Positions 43,403 through 52,725 of a stretch of 64,000 bases of DNA are shown piece by piece (the first letter of the stretch is position 1; every line of letters begins with the position of its first letter). The DNA is from an uncultured Prevotellaceae bacterium (GTDB taxonomy: Bacteria > Bacteroidota > Bacteroidia > Bacteroidales > Bacteroidaceae). Both the position numbers and the translations under genes were made by a program. The notes below the pieces were generated by a model. That model saw nothing but the letters and a program-made list of their open reading frames with translations, searched no databases and was not told the DNA's origin. The stretch covers positions 62,001 through 126,000 of the forward strand of contig CACYXD010000014.1 in the NCBI GenBank assembly GCA_902778255.1, read 5' to 3'.

Positions 43403-43437
43403 CCCTTAGTTCTTAGCTCTTACTTCTGACATCTTAC
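43403..43437. repeat. 7-bp repeats before the nucleotidyltransferase gene
   Basis: CCCTTAG, TTCTTAG, CTCTTAC, TTCTGAC, ATCTTAC in phase, in the 82-bp spacer between the ATP-grasp gene and the nucleotidyltransferase gene; a further irregular unit precedes it. Confidence 0.7.
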
Positions 43438-43454
43438 ATCATTTATTACCCCCA

Positions 43455-44462
43455 TCAGTCAACTTCTACCAGATAGTCATTCTTTGCAAATGTCTTTCCG
43501 TATTTAGGTTGCAAGATAGAAGCATCAACATTCTCTCCCTTTATCCACTGAATAATTGCCTTAGGCATATTTACGCCAGCCTCGTATGAGAAAGGGTAGC
43601 CACCACCAAATCTAGGATTCAGTTCCAGCACACAATAGTCACCATTGGCTCTCTGCATAATATCCACATCCAGATTTCCTATATGTTTCAGATTCTCGCC
43701 AATCTTGCGTCCCATCTCATAAACTTCCGGGATATCAACTGTAATTGCCTTGTCCGTCTCTCCTGCACGCATAGCAAGCTTCTGCTTAACTGATACAGCC
43801 ACATTATTGCCCTGCAGGTCATTCATCACGTCAAGTCCAAACTCTTTTCCGGTCAGCTTCTCCTGAATCATAATATATTCATCACCAACAGAGGCTGTTG
43901 CAAGGATCGTCTTCTTGATTTTCTTCATCAATAGGTGATAGTAAATATCGAGCTCCTCCATATCATCAATGGTTTCCAAACCGATGGAGCCACTACCCCA
44001 GCGAGGCTTCATGAAGAGCGGAAACGCAATCTCGCCTTTTGCCAGTGCTTCTTTTGCAGAAGCCAAAGTGACATACGTCTTTGGTGCATTTAGTCCAAGA
44101 GACTCCACCCATTGTGCGGTCTTATATTTATCAAAAGCAATATAAATCACCTCAGGGTCAGATACGATTACCTTTACCCCTAAAGCCTCAAATCTCGCTT
44201 TGTTCTCTGCAAGAATTGGCAGTTCCAAATCATTCAGGCACAACAAAGCGTCTATCTTCTGTTCTTTACAGATATTCAGAGTTATATCTATATAATTAGG
44301 ATCATACACAGCTGGCACCTGTATCTTAACATCAGCCGCCTGTAATGCCGGTGCACTCAACTGCATATCTGTAGCAACAATCTTATCACCCTCAGAAAGA
44401 TTCTCTTTGAAATATTTCAGCAGGTAGGTTCTTCTACCTGCACATGTAAAAAGTATATTCAT
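43455..44462 (-). CDS. ATP-grasp carboxylate-amine ligase-like protein
   Basis: A 335-residue ATP-grasp enzyme. An N-terminal Rossmann-like domain (LFTCAGRRTYLLKYF) is followed by FPLFMKPRWGSGSIG, the glycine-rich ATP loop with the Lys of the family, and YCVLELNPRFGGGYP with the metal-binding Glu and Asn. These enzymes join a carboxylate to an amine using ATP. In this operon it could add an amino acid to a sugar or to another acid. Gap of 4 bp to the PLP gene. Confidence 0.82.
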   Translation of the reverse strand: MNILFTCAGRRTYLLKYFKENLSEGDKIVATDMQLSAPALQAADVKIQVPAVYDPNYIDITLNICKEQKIDALLCLNDLELPILAENKARFEALGVKVIVSDPEVIYIAFDKYKTAQWVESLGLNAPKTYVTLASAKEALAKGEIAFPLFMKPRWGSGSIGLETIDDMEELDIYYHLLMKKIKKTILATASVGDEYIMIQEKLTGKEFGLDVMNDLQGNNVAVSVKQKLAMRAGETDKAITVDIPEVYEMGRKIGENLKHIGNLDVDIMQRANGDYCVLELNPRFGGGYPFSYEAGVNMPKAIIQWIKGENVDASILQPKYGKTFAKNDYLVEVD

Positions 44463-44466
44463 TTTA

Positions 44467-45372
44467 TTATTTCATTAAATTCATTATTCCGCCTGTATGC
44501 CAGAACACTATTTTTTTATCTTGCAAGCCGTTCTTTTTGATGACATCCATCATTCCGTAAAAGGCCTTCCCAGAATACGTTGTGTCAAACATCAACCCCG
44601 TTTCTACCATTGCCTTCCTAAGATATATTCCCATTTCTGGAGTAAACAACTCATAGCCACCACATAGATAATCTGTATTGAACAAAATACGATTATCATA
44701 ACTCTCTGTCATGCCAAAATGCTCCGCCAGCATATTAGCGAACTCGACAATCACTTGCTTTCCCCTTTCATACTGGCGAGCTACAGAAATACCAATGCAT
44801 TTCGTTTCACTCCACCCTACACGGTCTAATCCAACGACTATTCCTGCCTGTGTAGAGCCTGTTCCTGATGCATGGAAGATATAATCAGGCATTTCTATCT
44901 GCCTAGCTAATTCTTCAACTGCCTCAACAAAAGAAACGCCCCCTGGAAGGTCGTGACCACCACCATGGCAGTAGTATGGTTTATACCCTTCTGCCGCAAG
45001 TCGTTCCATTGCTCTATCCATTGCAAGTGATGTATCTTCTGGCTTAATAAGTTCGCATTCTGCACCACTTAATCTATCAAGCAAAGCATTACCCTTTTCT
45101 GACAAGAAACGTTCTTCTGTTCCTTGAATACAAAGGTGGCATTTCCATCCATTCCTTGCACACATTAATGCTATTGCCCTGTTGTGGTTACTCTGAATGC
45201 CGCCACATGTAACGACAGCATCATAGCCTTTTTCTTTTAGGAGTGTTTCATAATACACTGCTTTACGAGCCTTGCCACCACCTCCGATAAAAGGAAATAT
45301 ATCATCTCGAACAACCGTCAAAGGCTGCCCATTAACAACGTAATCTTGTTGAAAAAGAATTGTTTTATTCAC
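44467..45372 (-). CDS. PLP-dependent D-cysteine desulfhydrase / ACC deaminase family
   Basis: A 301-residue fold-type II PLP enzyme. PFIGGGGKARKAVYYE contains the PLP Lys (K34), and GGIQSNHNRAIA and SGTGSTQAGIV are the conserved phosphate-binding and substrate-loop motifs. Family members deaminate D-cysteine or 1-aminocyclopropane-1-carboxylate; the actual substrate is unknown. It lies within the polysaccharide operon, next to an ATP-grasp ligase, so a role in making an unusual amino-acid substituent is plausible. Its ATG overlaps the sugar transferase by 8 bp. Confidence 0.8.
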   Translation of the reverse strand: MNKTILFQQDYVVNGQPLTVVRDDIFPFIGGGGKARKAVYYETLLKEKGYDAVVTCGGIQSNHNRAIALMCARNGWKCHLCIQGTEERFLSEKGNALLDRLSGAECELIKPEDTSLAMDRAMERLAAEGYKPYYCHGGGHDLPGGVSFVEAVEELARQIEMPDYIFHASGTGSTQAGIVVGLDRVGWSETKCIGISVARQYERGKQVIVEFANMLAEHFGMTESYDNRILFNTDYLCGGYELFTPEMGIYLRKAMVETGLMFDTTYSGKAFYGMMDVIKKNGLQDKKIVFWHTGGIMNLMK

Positions 45373-45988
45373 TTTTCTGGTTCTTTCTATAATCGTCTAA
45401 GTCTGGTATTGCCTGTAAAACCACATCTGTTCGTGCTAACACATTGTGTATGGTCTTGAACAGAACCTTAATGTCCATCATAAGCGATAAGTTCTTTACA
45501 TACTCCACATCGTATGCCAACTTCTTATCCCATCCGATAGTGTTACGTCCGTTAACCTGTGCCCAACCACTAATTCCTGGGCGTACTGTGTGGCGCAGGC
45601 GTTCTTCTTCTGAATAAAAAGGTAGATACTTCACTAACAATGGTCTTGGTCCAATAAAACTCATATCTCCCTTCAACACATTTATTAACTGGGGGAGCTC
45701 ATCTATTGAAGTTGAGCGGACGAACTTTCCTACCTTTGTTATTCTCAGTTCGTCTGGCAGGAGATTCCCTTCTTCATCACGCTCATCCGTCATGGTCTTA
45801 AACTTAATAACCTTAAATATCTTCTCATCCTTTCCAGGTCTCTCCTGGAAAAAGAACGCTCCCGCTCCTTTATTGGCAAAATGCAGCCAAATAGTAACCA
45901 CCAAAAGAATGGGACTGATGCAGATAAGAGCAATCAGTGATATCCAAAAATCAAAAAAACGTTTAAAGAAATTCTTATACATCGTCAA
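45365..45988 (-). CDS. Initiating sugar-phosphate transferase (PglC/WcaJ-type)
   Basis: A 207-residue, short-form polyprenyl-phosphate sugar-1-phosphate transferase. One N-terminal re-entrant helix (WISLIALICISPILLVVTI) is followed by IKFKTM, the catalytic Asp-Glu pair in SIDELPQL (96-97), GDMSFIGPRP and GISGWAQVNGR. It loads the first sugar on the undecaprenyl lipid at the inner membrane and thereby starts the repeat unit. The ATG overlaps the glycosyltransferase stop (ATGA). Confidence 0.9.
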   Translation of the reverse strand: MTMYKNFFKRFFDFWISLIALICISPILLVVTIWLHFANKGAGAFFFQERPGKDEKIFKVIKFKTMTDERDEEGNLLPDELRITKVGKFVRSTSIDELPQLINVLKGDMSFIGPRPLLVKYLPFYSEEERLRHTVRPGISGWAQVNGRNTIGWDKKLAYDVEYVKNLSLMMDIKVLFKTIHNVLARTDVVLQAIPDLDDYRKNQKSE

Positions 45989-47142
45989 TTCTTTTCAGTT
46001 GATAAAACCTCTTTATAGAAAGCATACAGACACTGCCTTACAAACCTCTGCTCATATCTGGTCTCTATCAAATGTCGCGCATTGCCTGCCATTCTCTCAC
46101 GCTCTGCATCATTTTGCAACATACTCAACATTGCATCATATAAAGCTTCAGCATCCTTGGATGGCACTATAACGCCATTCTCACCATTAATAATTATTTC
46201 GCGAGCTCCATTAATATCTGAAACTATTGACGGCAACCCCATCGCACCAGCCTCTATCACCGTGTTAGGGAATCCCTCGCGATAGCTCGGAAAAACAAAA
46301 CAATCTGAAGCAGCATAATAAGCCAGTAAATCTACACCCGTTTTCTTACCTACAGCTATAATATCTTCACAACCATCTATCGCCTTACGCGACTCTTCGC
46401 TGATTGGATCCACATCATCCTCATAAAGGCCAACCAAAATTAAACGAGTATTCGAGTGCGAACTGTATAACCTCTCAAATGCACTAATCAATTCGTTTAT
46501 ACCTTTGTCTTTCACCACTCTTCCTATAAAGAGGAAAGTAAATTTATCCTTGTCCTTTATCTGTTCTGCTGTATGCATCACCTCGTCTCTTCTACTGAAG
46601 TAATCCATGTCGCATCCCTTTACATTACCATAACCCAGCACTTTTATGGGCTTTCTCGTAATGCCGTTGTTTAACAGATCCGCCTTTACTCCTTCCCCTT
46701 CAGGTATTATGTGGGTAGCACAAGCGCATGTCAGCCAATCCGTTCCCATTAGAATTCTTCTCTTAAGACCTGATGACGTGGGGAATACCAAACCTGTAAA
46801 TGTATGTATTCTCACAGGTACGCCAGTCAGTTTTCCTGCCATCATACATAATAGCCCAGCCTTCGGTGTCATACTATGTACCATATCAGGTCTTTCTTTT
46901 CTGAAAACCATAATTAGTTTAACAAGAGAAGCAAGATCCTTAAATAGAGAGATATGCCGTTCCATTGGAACTGCAATAGTTCTCACCCCTTCACGACGCT
47001 CTACTATTTCTAATTCAGGACCCGGAGATGACAATCCTATTACCTCATACTTCTTCGACAACTCCCGTAATATATCTTTACAGAAATCCTCTAGTGAACG
47101 AGATATTGTTGTAGCACGAATTATTTTTAGTTTGTATTTCAT
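45985..47142 (-). CDS. Glycosyltransferase family 4
   Basis: A 385-residue GT-B glycosyltransferase. The N-terminal domain resembles the GT4 acceptor domain; LFIGRVVKDKGINELISAF begins the donor domain, and the E-x7-E motif appears in SYREGFPNTVIEAGAMGLP. It uses a nucleotide sugar to extend the lipid-linked repeat. A -7 box lies 29 bp upstream, so it may have an internal promoter. It precedes the initiating transferase in transcription. Confidence 0.88.
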   Translation of the reverse strand: MKYKLKIIRATTISRSLEDFCKDILRELSKKYEVIGLSSPGPELEIVERREGVRTIAVPMERHISLFKDLASLVKLIMVFRKERPDMVHSMTPKAGLLCMMAGKLTGVPVRIHTFTGLVFPTSSGLKRRILMGTDWLTCACATHIIPEGEGVKADLLNNGITRKPIKVLGYGNVKGCDMDYFSRRDEVMHTAEQIKDKDKFTFLFIGRVVKDKGINELISAFERLYSSHSNTRLILVGLYEDDVDPISEESRKAIDGCEDIIAVGKKTGVDLLAYYAASDCFVFPSYREGFPNTVIEAGAMGLPSIVSDINGAREIIINGENGVIVPSKDAEALYDAMLSMLQNDAERERMAGNARHLIETRYEQRFVRQCLYAFYKEVLSTEKN

Positions 47143-47170
47143 TTTAATCTTGTGTTATCTTTTTGCTATC

Positions 47171-47178
47171 CAAATATA
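47171..47178 (-). promoter_or_regulatory. Possible internal promoter in the polysaccharide operon
   Basis: Minus strand TATATTTG (consensus -7) lies 29 bp before the ATG at 47142. A TTTG lies 15 bp further upstream, shorter than ideal. The 59-bp gap before this gene is one of the larger spacers of the operon. Confidence 0.35.
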
Positions 47179-47201
47179 ACAGTTTTCTTCGTACAAAGAA
47201 C

Positions 47202-47993
47202 TTACCTCTTTCTATAATGAAAATAATTATAAACGAAGTTGGGCATTAAATATTTAATGATTGGTACAATAGCATAAATCTGCGTCCACCATGGCAATCC
47301 AATCATTACATATCCGATGTGTTTAACATAGGCCTCATTACGTCTATTCATCCAATTACGCCTGGCAACAGCATTACGGTCATCACGCATTTTGTATAAA
47401 GGCTCATTAAGCATATAAAGTTTATATCCTGCAGCGAATATCTTAAACCAAAGATGATAATCTTCAAGTCGCAATAGTTTTTTGTCCACGGAATACCCTC
47501 CTACAGCCTTAAACGTTGCAGTCCTTGCCATACATGGAGCATGACAGATAGGACTTCCATGGATAAAGTCATTTTTGCGGATTTCACCTTGCCCACGTCC
47601 TATTCTGTAATCACCATTCTCATCAAAATAAATCATGGGAGCACTTACCACAGCATACTCAGGATGCTCATCCAAAAAATTAATTTCTTTTTCAAATCGT
47701 GTCGGTAATGAAATATCATCTCCATCCATTCTTGCAATGTATTCCGTGTCTGCATATTCCAAGCAGTGATTTAGAGTATAGTTAAGACCCATATTCTTCT
47801 CATTCTTGACGAGTACGATGTTATCATGCTTGTCTGCATACTCTTTTGCAACTGCATATGTGTTATCCTTTGAACCATCGTCGCAAAGGATAATCTTGAA
47901 GTTTTGATAGGTTTGGGCATAAAGCGAATCCAACGCCTCAGCCAATGTCGGAGCACAATTATATATGCCCATGAGAACAGAAATCCGAGTCAT
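47202..47993 (-). CDS. Glycosyltransferase family 2
   Basis: A 263-residue GT-A enzyme: ISVLMGIYNCAPTLAEALDS opens the fold, LCDDGSKDNT is the nucleotide-binding part, ARMDGDD carries the DxD metal motif, and LEDYHLW is the late acidic motif. A single-domain cytosolic transferase adding one sugar. The 22-bp gap after the EpsG-like gene indicates co-transcription. Confidence 0.88.
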   Translation of the reverse strand: MTRISVLMGIYNCAPTLAEALDSLYAQTYQNFKIILCDDGSKDNTYAVAKEYADKHDNIVLVKNEKNMGLNYTLNHCLEYADTEYIARMDGDDISLPTRFEKEINFLDEHPEYAVVSAPMIYFDENGDYRIGRGQGEIRKNDFIHGSPICHAPCMARTATFKAVGGYSVDKKLLRLEDYHLWFKIFAAGYKLYMLNEPLYKMRDDRNAVARRNWMNRRNEAYVKHIGYVMIGLPWWTQIYAIVPIIKYLMPNFVYNYFHYRKR

Positions 47994-48015
47994 TGTTTAT
48001 TAATTTAAGGGCTAC

Positions 48016-49125
48016 TCACCATGAAAAACACATTACGAAAGTAAATAAAGTATGCAAAATAAGGATTATAGCAGCGTTTCTTGTATGATTATTCTTGAAT
48101 ACTTGTAATTTCAACAATGGGTAGGAGAGTACTATGGGATATATGAACCAAGAGAGATATGCGAAACGGTTGGAACTACTTGCTCTAATAATCATTACCC
48201 AAAATGAATTAGAATAAATGTATGTTGCAAGCAGGAGATTGTATTTCCAATCAATGATTCTGCGTTTGAATATTACATACCAACCAAGTAGTATTGGTAT
48301 AAAACTATATAGCAAAAAATCCCAACGGAAACCCGTATGGGAAAAGAGATAAGAATACTCATTTTTGGAAGCCTCACTAAAATATTGCTCAAATCGATCA
48401 TCACCGCCTATGGACAACAACAAGCCTTCCACGGAACTACCAGCAATAAAACTGAGAGGAATTGAGAAAAACCAAACATAAAACATTACTTTGGGATTAC
48501 GATAGTAATATGCAAGCAAAGCACAAGCCACGGGTAGAACAACAGATTTATGACAACCTACGGCCACGAAAGATATTAATAAGAACTGCAACACTTTTGG
48601 CTTCTCTTGAACCAAATAAGTCAGTGCCACCAGAACTAACACACATGCAAACCCATTTCGCAAACCATTTGTGGCATAACCCCAAAAAGAAAAAGCAGAA
48701 ATGCAAAACAACATCATCACATCTGCATTTTTAGGCGATAATCGCTTGCTCACAAGCCAATGACCCATCACATACACAACAGCAATTAATGTCGCGAACA
48801 CCATCCAACTCATTATCGGATTCGCTAAAACCATCAATAACTCGAAAAGCGCATCTCCATTCATGGCCATTTCGCCTCCCATTGTCGGAATTACATCATT
48901 ATAAATGTTTGCATATGTCAAACTATCAACAAAGACCCAATGGTTAGGTCGAGTACCGATAAAAACCACAAGCAACAAACTCAATAACAACATCCATCCC
49001 GTGTTACGCCTTGATTGCAGTAATGAATGCTGATTCTCTTTAGCATTCAGGCTAAAGAATAGTAACAGCGTAATGAGTAGTACAAATATTAAGTATATCG
49101 GTTGATATAAAAATGGTGATATCAT
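48016..49125 (-). CDS. EpsG-family polysaccharide polymerase (Wzy-like)
   Basis: A 369-residue membrane protein with about ten hydrophobic segments and the EpsG-type stretch DSLTYANIYNDVIPTMGGEM after the first two helices. EpsG proteins polymerise exported repeat units at the periplasmic face in Wzx/Wzy-type pathways. It is the only polymerase-like gene here and partners with the Wzx flippase at 55719. Gap of 4 bp to the GT32 gene. Confidence 0.85.
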   Translation of the reverse strand: MISPFLYQPIYLIFVLLITLLLFFSLNAKENQHSLLQSRRNTGWMLLLSLLLVVFIGTRPNHWVFVDSLTYANIYNDVIPTMGGEMAMNGDALFELLMVLANPIMSWMVFATLIAVVYVMGHWLVSKRLSPKNADVMMLFCISAFSFWGYATNGLRNGFACVLVLVALTYLVQEKPKVLQFLLISFVAVGCHKSVVLPVACALLAYYYRNPKVMFYVWFFSIPLSFIAGSSVEGLLLSIGGDDRFEQYFSEASKNEYSYLFSHTGFRWDFLLYSFIPILLGWYVIFKRRIIDWKYNLLLATYIYSNSFWVMIIRASSSNRFAYLSWFIYPIVLSYPLLKLQVFKNNHTRNAAIILILHTLFTFVMCFSW

Positions 49126-49129
49126 TATT

Positions 49130-49852
49130 TCACTTAATATGTAATTTATACATCAATCTATTAATAAAGTTCTTCAGTAAATGCAACTGATATCTAATAG
49201 TGCGATGATTCATCCAAGAACAATCATAATGATGTATCGAAACTGTGTTATCCGAAATGCTAATTATTCCCGTTGTTGAATCCATCGGGCAGAACACATC
49301 TTCTGGGTAAATCCAGATTCTATCAACACACTGTAATTCCGCATTTGGCTGCATTCCATCAGCATACAACTGATCAGTAGTATATTCCACAATTGTGTGA
49401 GTGTTCAAGGAACCATCCTTCAAAAGGAAAGACATTTGATTATAATAATCCAGCATTCTTTTATAAAACGGATGGCCCGCTTCAACACCAAGACCTAATC
49501 CAGGGGCAACCATTGGCTTACCATCTAATGATGCTCCTTTTTCAATTCCCATAAACGCACCTCTATCAAGAATCTCATTGAACGGCTTTATAACCTCAAC
49601 ATCGGTGTCAAAATACAAACCACCATAATTATACAGTATCCAAAACCGCGCATAGTCGCTCACAAAGGCATATTTCTTAGCATCGTACGCTTGCTGGGTG
49701 TAAGGTATGCTGTTAACATCAAAATTATCCTCGTTCCATTCCTTGATTTCATAGTCGGGATAGAACTTCCGCCAAGAGGCGATGCATTTTTGGGCTGATT
49801 TCGGCAATGGATTGCGCCCGAACCAGCAATAATGAATTTGTTTCGGTATCAT
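49130..49852 (-). CDS. GT32-like glycosyltransferase with DxD motif
   Basis: A 240-residue member of the capsular polysaccharide/Gly_transf_sug (DxD) family: MIPKQIHYCWFGRNPLP at the start, then YARFWILYNYGGLYFDTDVE with DTD at 82-84. Members transfer hexoses with Mn2+. Its ATG overlaps the acyltransferase stop by 4 bp. Cytosolic. Confidence 0.87.
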   Translation of the reverse strand: MIPKQIHYCWFGRNPLPKSAQKCIASWRKFYPDYEIKEWNEDNFDVNSIPYTQQAYDAKKYAFVSDYARFWILYNYGGLYFDTDVEVIKPFNEILDRGAFMGIEKGASLDGKPMVAPGLGLGVEAGHPFYKRMLDYYNQMSFLLKDGSLNTHTIVEYTTDQLYADGMQPNAELQCVDRIWIYPEDVFCPMDSTTGIISISDNTVSIHHYDCSWMNHRTIRYQLHLLKNFINRLMYKLHIK

Positions 49853-50880
49853 TTATTCTTTTTCTTTTGATGGAACCCTATCACAAACTCCGAACCAGGT
49901 ATCCAACTGATGAAATAAGCCAATAGCCAGCTTAACAAATAAGTCAAAAAAGTTATAACTATTGTCTGCATAATATAATTATGAATGTCTATCACAAATG
50001 GCATTTCCTTCACTACTTCAAGCATGATTATGATATGGACAAGGTATATTCCAAACGAGAGGTTCGAAGTTAGTATACCTCCACATTTCTCTATTGTACG
50101 AGCATTGTTTTCGTTTGTCTTGATCATTTTCTGCGCCGCAACAAACATTGTGGAGGCAATAATGGCAACAGGTAGCGACAGATAATAGAAGATTCCCGTA
50201 GAATCATCGTGGAAGCCCATATACGACACACCAAATTTGGCAGCGATGGCAACAACTGACAAAAGCAACAACAGCCATAATAATAGGCGATTGGGATAAT
50301 GATGCAGGTAATAGCCCAACACGAAATAGCCCAAATAACCTGTAAAATAATACATCATACCCGTAGTACCATCGTTCACTCCAATAAACCGTTTCAATAT
50401 CGGATAGCAAAGGGTCACAACCCATATCAAAAGATAGAACTCCAGTTCTTTCGGCGAAACATTTTGCAACCATCTACTGACAATGGGTGCCGCAAGATAC
50501 AGCCCAACAAGGGTGTAACAAAACCAAAGAACACCATGACCCGAGACCGCAAACGGTATGGAAACAATTGTTTGAAGCCAGTTGGTCTCAACCCCTTTAA
50601 TGGCCTTAATAATCAAGTGAACAGCAATAAAGAACAAAGTTGGGACTGCAACTTTTGTCAAACGCTTTTTAAGGAATGTCCAAGTATCTGTTTTGACAGG
50701 CATAACCAATGCCCCCGAAATCATAAAAAACAAAACCAATCCGGGGCTTGTGAGAAAACTCAAGCCACCATTAAACCAACTGATGGCATTGTCACTGGGC
50801 ATTGGCGAGTGCATGCATACTATCAGAAAGCAACACAATACACGCAATATGTCGAGGTAAACGATACGATTCTTTGTCAT
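49849..50880 (-). CDS. Membrane acyltransferase (acyltransferase-3 family), copy 1
   Basis: A 343-residue protein with ten or so membrane segments. The start YLDILRVLCCFLIVCMHSP has the conserved catalytic-type R and H of family 3, where the usual motif is R-x10-H. These enzymes O-acetylate sugars during export. It overlaps both neighbours (4 bp with the GT32 gene and 1 bp with the GT4 gene), so it is within the same translational unit. Confidence 0.85.
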   Translation of the reverse strand: MTKNRIVYLDILRVLCCFLIVCMHSPMPSDNAISWFNGGLSFLTSPGLVLFFMISGALVMPVKTDTWTFLKKRLTKVAVPTLFFIAVHLIIKAIKGVETNWLQTIVSIPFAVSGHGVLWFCYTLVGLYLAAPIVSRWLQNVSPKELEFYLLIWVVTLCYPILKRFIGVNDGTTGMMYYFTGYLGYFVLGYYLHHYPNRLLLWLLLLLSVVAIAAKFGVSYMGFHDDSTGIFYYLSLPVAIIASTMFVAAQKMIKTNENNARTIEKCGGILTSNLSFGIYLVHIIIMLEVVKEMPFVIDIHNYIMQTIVITFLTYLLSWLLAYFISWIPGSEFVIGFHQKKKNK

Positions 50881-52112
50881 TACTCTATGGTTTTATACAA
50901 TTTGTCAATTTCTTTTTCGTTTCCGTAATCGTGAGTGTTCAAATGATTAACAATTTGCTTTTGCAACTCATTGTTCATGATGAAATCAACCATGCTGTCT
51001 GCACAGCCTTCATTTTCAAGCGGTATTATCACTCCGTCCACGCCATCGTTTATCTGACTTTTAGCAGTAGGATAATTGGTCACAACCACAGGCTTACCCA
51101 GCATCTGCGCCTCACGCACCGTAACACTCTTTCCCTCGTACCTTGATGGCTGAACATAGATGTCGCACGCTTTGATGTATGGGTATGGGTTTGTCTTTTT
51201 GCCTAATATGACAACAATGTCTTCCATTCCGCACAAAGCAATGTTCTTACGAATCAAAGTATCATCACCGAAACCGATAATAAACCACTTGACTTTGAAT
51301 TGAGGGTTGAGAGTTGAGAACTGAGTGTTGATTCTTTTGCAGATGTCAGGGACATTGTCATAATTTTTTGCTTCACAAAAACGACCGACCGATAACAAGT
51401 TGACAACGCGATTCTCGCGAGGCATTTCTTTTTCAACCACTTCTTGCGGAATTAACTCAGCACGTTGCCTTACAAACTCGGAGGACAGGACATTCTCCAT
51501 AATAGTTATCCTGTTCTCAAGCGTTGGAAACACCTTCAGAAACGTTTTCGATGCTTCCTCGGAGATGCTTATAATTTGGTCGTAAGCCGACCATACCGGA
51601 AGCTCCAGTTCGGCATCAACGTCTATCGTCGAATAATCAGTATGAATCCAGCAAATCTTCTTCTTCGCCTTTACCTTACTCAGCACGTAGTTATGAGGAT
51701 GCAAAAAGCTTATAGCCAAGTCGTACTCCCCATACTTGTATAAATCCGGCAAATACGGTTCTACATTCCTTGCCACATACTGCAAGACTGCTGAACCTTC
51801 CTTTGGATTCTTTCTCTTCAGGTATTGTCTAAACTGCCATTTTGCCTTCAAGCGTCCGTAAACGATCTTCCATTCTCCATGACAAAGAGCATCCACAATA
51901 GGGCGTTCTATATAAGCATAGCTTTTGATTTCAGGCAGAAGATTCACTTCTTTCGGGATAAAACGCATCAGTTCTCCCTGATGTGAATGGATAAATAAAT
52001 CCACATTGTATCGAGTGTAGTCTATGGCCTGCAATAGTCCTATCAGACTAATCTCCGCTCCGCCAATCTCCATATAGTGCATGGAGATGAATATCCTTTT
52101 CTTCTTACTCAT
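50880..52112 (-). CDS. Glycosyltransferase family 4 (GT-B)
   Basis: A 410-residue GT-B enzyme. The N-terminal MEIGGAEISLIGLLQAI motif is typical; the donor domain has NLLSVGRFCEAKNYDN and the E-x7-E in PSRYEGKSVTVREAQML. Residues about 260-273 are encoded by 7-bp repeats (INTQFSTLNPQF), an in-frame insertion between the donor-domain strand and the KWFIIGFGDD strand, presumably on a surface loop. Confidence 0.87.
   Translation of the reverse strand: MSKKKRIFISMHYMEIGGAEISLIGLLQAIDYTRYNVDLFIHSHQGELMRFIPKEVNLLPEIKSYAYIERPIVDALCHGEWKIVYGRLKAKWQFRQYLKRKNPKEGSAVLQYVARNVEPYLPDLYKYGEYDLAISFLHPHNYVLSKVKAKKKICWIHTDYSTIDVDAELELPVWSAYDQIISISEEASKTFLKVFPTLENRITIMENVLSSEFVRQRAELIPQEVVEKEMPRENRVVNLLSVGRFCEAKNYDNVPDICKRINTQFSTLNPQFKVKWFIIGFGDDTLIRKNIALCGMEDIVVILGKKTNPYPYIKACDIYVQPSRYEGKSVTVREAQMLGKPVVVTNYPTAKSQINDGVDGVIIPLENEGCADSMVDFIMNNELQKQIVNHLNTHDYGNEKEIDKLYKTIE
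51294..51335. repeat. 7-bp repeats inside a GT4 gene
   Basis: TTTGAAT, TGAGGGT, TGAGAGT, TGAGAAC, TGAGTGT, TGATTCT in exact 7-bp phase, read on the minus strand as INTQFSTLNPQF. The flanking protein sequence aligns with ordinary GT4 donor domains if these residues are left out. Confidence 0.78.
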
Positions 52113-52725
52113 TGTTTACAGGTAAAGGCCACCTATTCCCCACAAAATGACCAGAGTTATTATAATGCAATACCTTTGCAGGTACACCTACAACTGTAGC
52201 TTTGGACGGGACATCATGAGTTACAACTGCTCCAGTGCCCACAGTACTGTTACTTCCTATATGCACATCATTGACTAACGATATCATGGGAGATAAGCTA
52301 ACATTGTCTCCAATAATGGCAGCTTTTTCTTTACTAGTTCCAATCTGCGTAAACTGGCTGACGTTCACATTGTTGCCTATTATAGTAGCCGGATTGATAA
52401 CAACACAAATAGAGTGTTGCAAACAAAAGCCGTAACCAATCTTCATACTAGGATAAACCTGCATTGAATATTTCACTGAGTAATGGCGATGCATAATTTT
52501 AGCAGACCAATACCAAAGGCCTCTTATTTGAGCCAATCGCAACCAAAAGGTCAATGCGAAGGGGGGTGATGAGAATGTTTTGAGAAACATCTTCCCAAAA
52601 GAGCTAACATGACCGAAATAGCGATAGTAGTCGCTCCTTATCAATTCTATACAATCAGCATAGCACACAGGTATAGGTATGGTAATTGTCTCGCCTGTTC
52701 GTAATGTAAATGTTTCTGCTTTCAT
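52105..52725 (-). CDS. Serine-acetyltransferase-like hexapeptide acyltransferase
   Basis: A 206-residue acetyltransferase whose C-terminal half is a left-handed beta-helix: repeated hexads ATIIGNNVNVSQFTQIG, AAIIGDNVSLSP and HIGSNSTVGTGAVVTHDVP. It resembles CysE-like sugar O-acetyltransferases that use acetyl-CoA. It overlaps its neighbours by 8 and 4 bp. It probably acts on a sugar in the same repeat unit. Confidence 0.85.
   Translation of the reverse strand: MKAETFTLRTGETITIPIPVCYADCIELIRSDYYRYFGHVSSFGKMFLKTFSSPPFALTFWLRLAQIRGLWYWSAKIMHRHYSVKYSMQVYPSMKIGYGFCLQHSICVVINPATIIGNNVNVSQFTQIGTSKEKAAIIGDNVSLSPMISLVNDVHIGSNSTVGTGAVVTHDVPSKATVVGVPAKVLHYNNSGHFVGNRWPLPVNNE

Noticed and set aside
50299..50928. 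209-residue plus-strand frame
   Set aside because: Antisense to the acyltransferase gene at 49849; translation without any hydrophobic core pattern.
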